Assembly (NCBI RefSeq): GCF_932274485.2
Contig: NC_065882.2
Coordinates: forward strand, 54,163,431 to 54,227,430
Direction of reading: 5' to 3'
Length of the DNA stretch: 64,000 bases
Source of the DNA: Patella vulgata
Lineage: Eukaryota > Mollusca > Gastropoda > Patellidae
Position numbers and translations under genes: made by a program
Shown here: piece after piece, positions 12,901 through 22,552 of the stretch
How positions within the stretch are numbered: position 1 is the stretch's first letter
Layout of the letters: the number at the start of each line of letters is the position of its first letter
Notes under the pieces: generated by a model
Seen by the model: the letters and a program-made list of their open reading frames with translations, nothing else
The model's database searches: none
Told to the model about the DNA's origin: nothing

Positions 12901-12965
12901 CCGCCGAAATCCCAAAATAAATAGATGACACATATTAATAAATCGCACATTAACTTTTTTTCAAA
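9939..12965. other. No gene recognised
   Basis: Long AT-rich stretch. Small features: two copies of AACATGTAATAATT near 10240-10270 and the palindrome at 12302-12335. A 92-codon minus frame at 12670-12948 has a mixed, not strongly biased composition and no motif I recognise; it could be a decayed exon. Confidence 0.4.
12302..12335. repeat. Perfect 15-bp-stem palindrome
   Basis: Arms CAAGGTTCACACTAG (12302-12316) and CTAGTGTGAACCTTG (12321-12335) are exact reverse complements around the loop ACTC. There is no T-run after either arm, so it does not look like a terminator. It stands alone in unique DNA. Confidence 0.9.
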
Positions 12966-14450
12966 AGTATCAAGCAATCAAACTATACACCAAGTTTCAT
13001 CACTCTCTATCAGATAGAATCAAGATTATCTTGTCCCAAAGCATTGATCAATGAAATTGATTAGCTCTGCTTAGCTTCGAAGCGCGAAATGTTAATCAAT
13101 GAACTCAGTCAAGACATTCATCTAATGAACATCTACATCAAGTTTAAACATTCTACCTCAATTAAAAGCAGAGTTGTTATGTCCTGACCAATCAAATTGC
13201 TTATCGCTCCTTAGCCTAAGCAGAAAATTCTCACCATCCAACTTAGTTAAGGTAATGATATAATGAATCTATATTCGGAGTTTCATTGCTCTCACTTCAT
13301 AATAACCAAAGTTATCGTGCCCAAAGCATCAACATATCAGATTGCTTATCTCTGCTTACCGTAAGCAGACAATGTTCATCATCGAACGCCATCAAGGCAT
13401 TCACCTAATGAACGCCTACATCAAGTTTAAACATTCTACCTCAATTAGAAGGAGAGTTATTGTGTTCCAAAGTCTCGACCAATCAAATTGCTTATCTCTC
13501 TGCTTACCCTCAGCAGAAAATATTCATAATCGAACTTAGTCAAGGTATTGATGTAATAAAGCTATACAACAAGTGTCCTCACTCTCACTTAATTAGAACT
13601 AAAGTTATCAACCAATCAAATTGCTTATCTGTGCTTACCCTAAGCAGAAATTCTTATCTTCGAACTCCATCAAGGCATTTACCTAATAGACACCTACGCC
13701 AAGTGTGAATATTCTAACTCAATTAGAATGAGAGTTATTGTGTTCCAAAGTCTCAACCAATCAAATTGCTTATCACTATGCTTACCCTGAGCAGGAAATG
13801 CTCATTATCAAACTTAGTCAAGGTATTGATGTAATGAAATTATACACCAAGTTTAATCAGTCTCACTTAACGTGTCCCAAAGCATCAACCAATCAAATTG
13901 CTTATCTCTGCTTACCTTAAGTACAAAAAGCTCACTCTCACTTAACGTGTCCCAAAGCATCAACCAATCAAATTGCTTACCTTAAGTACAAAAAGCTCAT
14001 CTTCGAACTCCATCAAGGCATTGGCCTAATAAACACCTACACCAAGTTTGAACATTCTAGCTCAATTAGAAGGAGAGTTATTGTGTACCAAAGTCTCGGC
14101 CAATCAAATTGCTTATCGCTCTGCTTACCCTCGAGCAGAAAATGCTCATTATCGAATTTTTTCATGGTATTGATGTAATGATCGAAACTATACACCAAGT
14201 TTCATCACTCTCACTTAATTAGAACTAAAGTTATCATGTCCCAAAGCATCAACCAATCAAATTGCTTATCACTGCTTACCCTATGCCGAAAATGCTCATC
14301 TTCGAACTCCATCAAGGCATTGACCTAATAAACACCTACACCAAGTTTGAACATTGTAGCTCAATTAGAAAGAGAGTTATTGTGTCCCACAGACAGACGA
14401 CAGGGGCGACGACAATATACGTCCACATGAAAATGTGGGCGTATAAAAAT
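12966..14450 (+). mobile_element. HPE locus with core B tandem array
   Basis: About ten monomers of roughly 140 bp form a dimeric pattern of about 285 bp. Conserved blocks are ACCAATCAAATTGCTTATC, CTGCTTACCCTAAGCAG and CAAGTTT(C/G)A(T/A)CA. CTGCTTA and TAAGCAG form a 7-bp stem with a CCC loop in many monomers. A smaller duplication lies near 13880-13990. The array ends in GACAGACGACAGGGGCGACG followed by the 3' hairpin at 14417-14444 (arms ATACGTCCACAT and ATGTGGGCGTAT, loop GAAA) and AAAATG. This 3' end is near-identical to that of the core A elements although the cores are unrelated. No 5' terminus is visible on the left. Frames of 60-80 codons inside come from the repeats. Confidence 0.8.
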
Positions 14451-14601
14451 GTAATGATTACATTCCATTTTATACCATTACGCCAACCCTGAACACAGGT
14501 AAGGCGGCGTATCTTCTCTGCAAATATCTATTTAATTGTGTTGTGTTGACCCTATCACTTACAATTGTAGTTATAAAGAAGGGTAAAAAAGATGTAAACA
14601 G

Positions 14602-14770
14602 AAATGAAATGAAATGGGGTTTAACGTCCTACTGTTCTGCTCCGAACTGGGCTGATGAAGACGGGCATACTCTGTACAGTGTGCTATGAGGGAAATGTTG
14701 CCCAGACAGCGGTACTACAGCCTACTCTTATATCGAATTCCAAATGTCAAGGGATCTTTTACGTGCACCA
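14602..14770 (-). repeat. SINE-A copy, 5'-truncated
   Basis: Begins on the plus strand with the reversed tail GAAATGAAATGAAATGGGGT, then TTAACGTCCTACTGTTCTGC. It proceeds through GATGAAGACGGGCAT and TACAGCCTACTCTTATATCG and stops at about 14770, without the tRNA head. Similarity to the 20 kb copy is high, so it is fairly young. 5' truncation is typical of target-primed reverse transcription. Confidence 0.85.
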
Positions 14771-15805
14771 GTGTGTACAGATGTAAACAGACAGAAGTGA
14801 TAATATAATCTCCTTGGACCAAAAACATGTGTCACGGAATATACAAAACTTTTCAAAATTACTTCCCTTTAGTGGACCAAGTCTCAATCCTAAACCTTTT
14901 TTAAACAGAAAATATTAGAAAATATTGGAGAAAATAAAATGCCAATAACAAATTGAACAACTCTTCATGTTAATTCTAAATTGGTTCACAAATTTGAAAG
15001 CAACAATTTTAACTTGTATAAAAGCTTGATTTCTTAGAACCTTTTTTATTTGGCACTGTCTGACCTTTTTATGCTACAATTTATTGTAATTCTCCCATTG
15101 TAACTTTTTAACATCAACAAAAAACCACCATCTTGTTGAAAGCTGGTATCTGGAAATTGATAATATGAAATGTTTGAGTAAATAGCACTCTAAGAGGAGA
15201 AGAGTTGCTGGGAAGTGGTAATATTGACAACAGTTTAAGAGATTTGTCAGAAGTGCCACAATCTGCTGTATATTCCAATCAGTTTATTAGGCAGATAAAT
15301 CTTCAATCCCCTTAATCAATGCTGACCATTACAGGCTTAAAAAATCTCAATGGAAAGTCAAATTGTTCGTATATCGATTATTTGGGTTGAAGAAATTGAT
15401 GAGGATTTGGCCAGACTTGGTAACTAATTTATTGTGGGTTTACCACCATGAGTTAAACTGATCAATAGCCCCTTTCCCATTAATGGGCTAACAACATTAC
15501 CTTTTATAACATGACATCTGTACGTCAATGATCTCTTATCCATATAATGATGTTTGTGTCATCCAACAAGGTGTAATAGATTAAAGCTTTCTTTTGGTTA
15601 TTTAATTCAATTAATATTAAAATCAAAATCAGTCAGTTGCTGGTTACATTCTTAAATAAACAACTGGACACAACAATACATCCCTATAAGTTTCATCAAA
15701 TTTGCTTTTAAAAAAATCTTACATCATGGACGTCCATGAGATGAAGGACCATAACTCTGTCACAAAGCATGGAAAATATAAATCATAAGCCAACAGGAGG
15801 TATAT
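14771..15805. other. No gene recognised
   Basis: AT-rich unique DNA. No splice-bounded frame or repeat was recognised. Confidence 0.4.
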
Positions 15806-16842
15806 AACCACTAGTTGCCAGGCAAGATATGCCCACATTTTGCAAGAGATGGATAGGGAACAAGCTAAAAACAAAAGTGATTTTTTGTACAATCAGAGGC
15901 CATAATTCATACAGTTATGGTCTGAAATGTGCAAATATTGACAGGGACTGAAATCTTTGGGATATAAAGATATACTTTAAATTTCATTAAAATTGGATAA
16001 AAATTGTGATCTCTAGAGGGTACACAACTTTCGTATTACATACTTTTACACAATTTGCTTACAAAGAGCCACCATTTTGTCAGGCAGTTTCGTTTCGATT
16101 TTCCCAAAATTCTAATTCAACTTTCATTATGGTGGAATGGTGATATATTTAAATCAGATAAAAATTGTGACCTCTGATCCACAAGTTAAAAAACATGATT
16201 TTTCGTACAATCAGGAGCCATAATCCAGGAAGTTACAGTCTGATATGCGCGAATATAGACAGGAACCAAGATCTTTTGATTATAAACATACATTACAAGT
16301 TTCATCAAAATCGGATACAAATTGTGACTTCTAATGGGTCAACAACTTTGGTATTACATACTTTTACACTATTTTATCCAGCAGGTTTGGTCCGATTTTC
16401 ACGAAATTCGAACTCAATCGACATTACGGTGCAGCGTTGATATAAACAAACACTTTTTTAAATCAGATAAAAATTGTGACCTCTAGAGGGACCACAAGCT
16501 AAAAACAGAGTTATTCATAAAATCAGTGGCCATAATTAAAGAAGTTACGATCCAATGTGCACGAATATTGAAAAGAACCTACATCTTTGGGTTATAAACA
16601 TGCATATCGAGTTTCATCGAAATCAGATGAAAACTGTGATGTCTAGAGTGTCCACAAGCTAAAAAGGTGAATTTTCATACAACCAGGGGCCATAATCCAT
16701 GAATTTATGGTCCAATACATGCCAAAATTGAAAGGAACTGAGATCTTTGTGAGATAGGCCTACATTTCATGTTTTGTCGAAATCGGGTAGAAATTGTAAC
16801 CTGTAGAGTGACAACAAACAAATTGTGGACGGACGGACAGGG
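15806..16842 (+). mobile_element. HPE locus, core A, 3' hairpin missing
   Basis: The 5' terminus is present (AACCACTAGTTGCCAGGCAA, then GATATGCCCACATTTTGCAA). Core A half-units follow, including several GTGACCTCTAGAGG boxes. It stops in GTGGACGGACGGACAGGGA, just before the hairpin should start, and continues into unrelated C-rich sequence. Confidence 0.8.
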
Positions 16843-17467
16843 AAGATTACACCCCCTCCACCCAATTAGTTTTGTTCCACTAGCGGCCATATGTGAGTAT
16901 AACTATGAAATTAAAGTGTTCCAATAATTATATCAATTGTTTGCTAGAGGCTGTATTCACCCTGTTATAAAACTTTCTCAAGTAAATAGCCAAGGATAGT
17001 CCCTTTCAACTTATAGTTTGTCTTCTGATCATACTGCACATTAAACATATTTAATTCTATATCATTAATTTTAGGACATTAAGGAAATTGTTTTATAATG
17101 AAATCTTTCTCAAGGCAGAAAATTATTCTTTTGAAGCAATATTTTTTAATAATAGTTTAGTTTCAGTCAGAATGTACAAATGAAATAATCAGCAAATAAA
17201 GCACAAAAGAATTTCAAAAGAAAGAAATTTTCATGTTCTATATGTGACTGATGAGAGCAAATTCAAGGTAGTAGACAAAAATAACAAAAACATCGATACC
17301 GCTGCAATATACATCCACATTCCTGCTTTCATTGATATGTGGTACTTTCTAAAATGAAGAGCACGAAATATGAAATGGCTGCAATGACAATAAAATGAAA
17401 AGAGGCAAAGAAGCCTAGGCGTTGGGTTTATTTTGCCAAATTTACAGATTAAATATTAACAAAAAGT
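16843..17467. other. No gene; a possible half hairpin near 17310
   Basis: AT-rich DNA. CTGCAATATACATCCACATT at about 17303-17322 resembles the left arm of the HPE 3' hairpin without the right arm. It may be a remnant of another HPE end. Confidence 0.3.
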
Positions 17468-18182
17468 GGGCGTGACACCGCCCCTGGCGGTCATTGCACG
17501 AACCAAAATAAAAGGTTGCTATCCTTACGGTATAAGGAATAAATATGCCAAGTGCCAAGATGATCCATTCAGAATTCCAGCCTGTAGATAAAACAGCACA
17601 AAAATTGGGCATGGCTCTTCCCCTGGGGGCTGGACATGGACCTATATAAATAAGTAAAACCCTATGATCCTTTGATGGATCATACTGAATTGGATCCAAA
17701 TTTGTTATTAATTGCGGTCGGGACATGCACCAAAATGCTATGTTTGAAGATGATCCATTCAGAATTGCGCCCAGTATACAATAAACACAGAAATTGGACA
17801 TGGCTGTGTCCCAGGTGGCCGGCATGCACCAAAAATAATAATGGTATAAGGAATAAGTATGAAAAGACAATCCATTAAGAATTGCAGCCTGTAGGTGACA
17901 CACAGGCACACAAAGAAAGATAGGGGTGGCTCTGATCTGTTAAGAAATGTGTCCTGTAGATGACAAATACAAACAAGGGGCATTGCTCTGCCCCTGGGGG
18001 TCGGCCATGCACCAAAATTAATAGAGATCATCCTTATATAGGGTATAAGGAATAAGTATACAAAGTTTCCAGACAATTGTATCCATTAAGAATTGCACCC
18101 TGTAGGCGATCCACAGAAACAGACACACACAGACAGTCAGAGGCGATGGCATAATACATTCACATTATGAATGTGGACGTTT
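17468..18182 (+). mobile_element. HPE locus with core C tandem array
   Basis: Diverged units of roughly 120-190 bp share GGTATAAGGAATAA, ATCCATT(C/A)AGAATTGC, CCTGTAG(G/A)(T/C)GA and GCCCCTGGGGG. They have higher GC than the flanks. The array ends in CAGACAGTCAGAGGCGATGG, then a worn hairpin (about 18152-18174) and AAAATGAC, the HPE-type 3' end. The core is unrelated to A, B or D. A 155-codon minus frame (17442-17909) spans several units and is best read as a repeat by-product. No HPE 5' terminus is seen. Confidence 0.65.
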
Positions 18183-20177
18183 CAAAATGACATGATGAGA
18201 TGCTTCTTTGATTCACAGCTGTTATCTTCACCTGGGGAGAGCTGATAAGATCTCTAATGCTGTGTTCTTTTACGTCACGTCATTCAGTCTGCAGATGGCT
18301 GTTTTACTGACGGTTTGCATTTTCTCTGATTGCTTCTTTGTATACAGGTATATTTTTACTTTAATATGCTTACATTCATATTTCATGTGACATAGAGCAG
18401 TTCATGACTCGTACTAGTATTACACATTGTTTTTCACTAGGTTATATTCCTGATTGTTTGTTTTTCAATTTTGAGTGAAGTCTGTACCACTACAGGAACT
18501 GTGCAGCGCAGTGAACGCTTATGGCTAGCCCCCGGAGTCATTCACTTAATTTGATATGTACGTTTGTTTGCTATTTCTGTGTATTGTGTCTTGCCGTAGA
18601 TTTGTTTTGTTTTATTATGTGTGGTGCAGTCCTCCTGCACTTACTATATGACGCAAATTACCCAAACAAAACAGGTTAATCAACCTTTACACATCAGCCT
18701 TCAATAAACGTCTAAAAACAGAATATTGGCAATCAGAACCAGTGATGGGATTTCGCCCGTATATTCCGGACATGTCCGACACTATTTTCCAAACGTCTTA
18801 AATTGTCTAACCAGGAAAATGCCCAATCAGACATCAAGACATGGTGAATAATATTCAAAATTTCAAAATTAATATAGTGTATATACTGAGTGTATATCTA
18901 CCACTCGACCCGATCATCGCTGATAATAGGCTGGATTGATTAGGTAATTAAGTGATTGACATATTAATCGTGTTATACTGTCTATACACCACGCCTACCT
19001 TGATTAATTACTTAATCTGCCTTGATTGGCTGACTTAATCCTTTGTCGGACAATTCATCAACCCAATCCTGAACAAAAGTCATTGATTTTCCTTTTATTT
19101 GACTGAATATCAATCCAATAAGAGTGATTATAAACTTAATCTACTTGATTAACCTTTGATTTCTGCATAGTCGGACATTTTAATCTCCTTGATGTCGACC
19201 GACAACACGTAGAAATCAATATACATTGTATCCGATAACTTGTCTGATATTCCTTCGGTGGAAGCTGAAGTTAAATAAAGCTTTTTCACACAAACGCATA
19301 TCTGATAAATAATAGGCAATGCAAGCTCTGCTTCTGATCGCACATGGCGGTTATAGTACAATAACCGAAATGAAAGTAGAAATCTTGCGAGACACCTGAA
19401 ATAAGAGATGTAAACATGCCAAATCTCACATGTCTAATGTCGGAGAAAATATTCTATTTTGATGGCATAGTCTCGGATTAATGATTATATTTTGAATGGG
19501 GTTTATGTTTTTATATAAATAAATAAACATGCTAAGAAATGTTGACTAATATTTCGATTGGAATAGTGTTAGTAGTTAATTCTCTTAGTCGATAGCGGAT
19601 GGCGCGTGCTAAGAGTCGATTGCGATTATTTAGCAGATGTCACTCGCTCGTTGTGGTAGAGGGCCAGTTACTGCCAAATAAATTTCAGGATGCCATTTTT
19701 TTTTAACTTCCGTACGTAGGTCGAAACAGAGTGTAAGACGAATGCCGGACTTCCGCTGAAAAATGTATCAACTTATACCCCAACAAATATGGTCATTTTT
19801 GAGGAATTTGAAACAGGTACGGGTCGGCACAATTCCCTCTATCGTATTCTGACATCACGTAATTTTGTTGGAATATTACTGACATAAATTTGAATATGGT
19901 ACAGGAATTAAATATGAAAATTATGAATATTTGTTGACACATGATTTTTAATTGTGTTCTGAAACCACCTGCTTTAATAATGATAAGAGTTATGCCCCTT
20001 TATTTTCGGGGAAAAAAATTTGAAACACCAACACTGATCACAACATATTTTCCTGAATTAGCACTATTTTTTCGGTCGGGGATCGGCCATTTTTAGGTGC
20101 AAATAAAAAAATTCATCCAGATAAAAAAATTCTCCACTTTACTTCATTCTGACATACATTAAATCATATAAGCTAGC
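18183..20177. other. No gene recognised
   Basis: AT-rich DNA. Several short AATTAAT-type inverted motifs lie at 18900-19150, a region dense in TTAATC and GATTAA. Nothing supports an exon or a named element. Confidence 0.4.
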
Positions 20178-20189
20178 TGTCTGCCTTCT

Positions 20190-20561
20190 GGGGATCACGG
20201 TGGCTAAGTGGGTAAGGCGCTGGCTCGCTAGCCTGGAGGTCGGGTGTTCGATCCCTGTATTGGCTGAGAAAGTTCATCCCGATTTTCCAGCGTGGTTCTC
20301 CCTTGTCAGTGATGCAGGCCAGAGGGGCTGACAAGGACAGCTGTCTAGTCGTTCGGATGGGACGAAAAACCGAGGTCCCGTGTACTCATTGGCGTGCACG
20401 TAAAAGATCTCTTGACAGTTGGAATTCGATATAAGAGTAGGCCGTAGTGCCGCTGTCCGGGCAAAATTTCCCTCATAGCACACTGTATGGCGTATGCCCG
20501 TCTTCATTAGCCCAGTTCGGAGCAAAACAGTAGGACGTTAAACCCCATTTCATTTCATTTT
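20190..20561 (+). repeat. SINE-A, full length, perfect 12-bp target duplication
   Basis: This is the reference copy of family A, 372 bp. The tRNA-like head has box A TGGCTAAGTGG (20201-20211) and box B GTGTTCGATCC (20244-20254), 32 bp apart. The body includes GGATGGGACGAAAAACCGAG, ACGTAAAAGATCTCTTGACA and GAGTAGGCCGTAGTGCC. The tail is GGACGTTAAACCCCATTTCA plus TTTCATT. The flanking duplication is TGTCTGCCTTCT at 20178-20189 and again at 20562-20573, without mismatch. Such a duplication is left by LINE-driven target-primed reverse transcription and points to a recent insertion. The 83-codon minus frame inside is not a gene. Confidence 0.95.
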
Positions 20562-20650
20562 TGTCTGCCTTCTATGGGCGTCTTCAGATATTAATAATGT
20601 ATATGATATATATATGTAGTAGAATAGTTAATTAAAGCTGCTCTTTGGTA

Positions 20651-21146
20651 ATATATAATTGAAATTAAAGATGGCAAAATAAAACTACATTTTTACATTT
20701 TCACCGCGATAGCGGCCCTTCAGGCATTTATTAAACATTAATTCAATTAACAATAGTCTATGACGTCACAATGTCATAGTTACATTATTATACAGGCAAG
20801 GGTAGTTATTTCTTAGCCTACAGACTACAAATATTCAATCCCACCATGGTCTTTATTTTATTTAATTTAATTTAATTATTCTCTTATTTAGAATTAAGTT
20901 TCGGGTGGTACTTCTCAATAAAATAGCTTTCTTTTGCCTCCAAGAGGTCGTTGTTTTTGCTATTAAGTCTATAAAGGAAATAACTACCCTTGCCTGTATA
21001 ATAATGTAACTATGACATTGTGACGTTATAGACTATTGTTAACTGAATTAATGTTTTATAAATTCCTTGATGAGCCGCTATCGCGGTGAAAACGTTAGCA
21101 TAAAAATGTAGTTTTATTTTGCCATCTTTAATTTCAATTATATATA
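20651..21146. mobile_element. Foldback element with about 165-bp inverted ends
   Basis: Left arm (20651-20815) and right arm (about 20978-21146) are reverse complements with only a few changes. Landmarks are AAAGATGGCAAAATAAAACT, CACCGCGATAGCGGC, ACAATAGTCTATGACGTCAC and CAGGCAAGGGTAGTTATTTC. The spacer is about 160 bp and AT-rich. Flanks are TA-rich, so the target duplication cannot be read by eye. It is a non-autonomous DNA element of foldback type and the superfamily is uncertain. A transcript through it would form a long, nearly perfect duplex. A CRE-like TGACGTCA sits in the left arm; the right arm has GTGACGTTA. Confidence 0.85.
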
Positions 21147-21147
21147 T

Positions 21148-21882
21148 ATTGATTTTTTCCAGGATATTGTATTAGAAACACTTCGAATAGGCCTTCTAGG
21201 ATGTCCGTTGTAGGTTTTCCAGGATGACGGCCATTTTCCATCACAAAATGGCAAAAAACATAATTTTTTTCACCAATTGAATATAAAATTAAATTTCATA
21301 TACTGTACCGTGTAATATGTGAGGGACTCTGGCAAAAACTGGCTTTTCTTGCTAAATTTAAAAATTGAGATGCTGGTAGATTTGGAATCATCACACTATG
21401 AGCTCTCTAAAATTGGAGGAATTTTTTTAAATCAGACAAAATTTGGAGAAGTTATACACTTTTCTTGGTCAGAACTCAGCAGACTGAGAAATTAGGGAAA
21501 TGGCTGCAAAATATTAAGAATGCAGAAGTATGTATCTCATTCAAAAGTCAATAGCAACCAAGCTTATAAATCAATCGAATGACTTGAAAATTGTCACGGT
21601 CATAGCTCTGATCATTTCCCTGATCATAAAACATCCCAAAATAATTAGTCAAATAATCAAATTTTCTCAGATCCTGCTCAGATCACCAATATGGGTTTAA
21701 GTTGGAAATACAGTTCCAACACCTGCAAAAATAATTATTACACAGCATTGTTGTTAATGAAAGTTATTTTTAAAAAAAAATAACACATCTTTGGCATATA
21801 ATGAGCATCTCCAATTGTTACCGTTGCAATAGCTCAACAGAACAGCCATCTTGGATTTCAATTTCAAAATGTCAAAGATTAA
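21148..21882 (-). repeat. Repeat segment S, related to 28.4-29.3 kb array
   Basis: The left part, for example AGGCCTTCTAGGATGTCC and GGATATTGTATTAGAAACAC, is the reverse of GGACATCCTAGAAGGCCT and the TAATACAATATCGTGAAAAA block at 28920-28980 and 29180-29245. The remainder is AT-rich and unassigned, and it runs directly into repeat R. S and R may be parts of one larger element. Confidence 0.55.
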
Positions 21883-22382
21883 AGTAGCTAAGTCTCTAAC
21901 TCAATATCATCCAAAGTCTTCGACATTGAGAACACTAATTATTTGTCAATTTAAATCAACATTGATGTTGTGATCTTACCGTGAAAAGATGGGCCTCTGA
22001 TATCTAATATTTAAGACAAAATAAACATTTTAACATTGGTACACGAATCGGGTACCATAATGCGTTTCAGCGCCATTGGTAAAAAGGGACTTGAAGAACA
22101 AGGCTAGACATATTCCACGAGTCATGTCAAATGGTGATGTGATATTTTTATCTGGAGTACATGTGCAAATTGTAGACCGGAATAACCATACGCTAGAGAT
22201 AGCCATTCGAATGAAACATCTGACTTATTTCGCCAAACATAACTGACTTGTAATTAGGAGTAAAAACGGAAACGCTTGAATGCAAATCAGTTGATATGCA
22301 TTCATATCATACTATTATATCCGTTGCGACCCATTTGTGTCAATTTCTAGGTCCCAAACATTAATGATTTAGCCCCTTTAAG
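21883..22382 (-). repeat. Interspersed repeat R, copy 2, single unit
   Basis: Reverse-orientation match to 9172-9938, with one copy of the central unit. Shared blocks include GTACCATAATGCGTTTCAGC and TTGTGTCAATTTCTAGGTCC. It is well diverged, with many substitutions. Confidence 0.75.
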
Positions 22383-22552
22383 CCAATACCATTAAAGTCT
22401 GTCCTATTGTACAAGGGGGCGTTTTAATAATCTTAAAACCGATTCAATAAAATATTTTTGTAACACATGCAAGTTTTTTTTTTTTTACCACCCCCAGATT
22501 CATTTTCTTTCTTTCGTGTGTGTGTGTCTATTGGGGTGGGGAGAATTGATAT

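Noticed and set aside
17442-17909. 155-codon minus-strand frame as a gene
   Set aside because: It spans several core C tandem units with repeated peptides (AILNG, GRAMP), has no domain and no splice support.
20201-20254. A functional tRNA gene
   Set aside because: Boxes A and B are present but no cloverleaf 3' acceptor follows; the sequence continues into the SINE body, and the same head recurs in other SINE-A copies.
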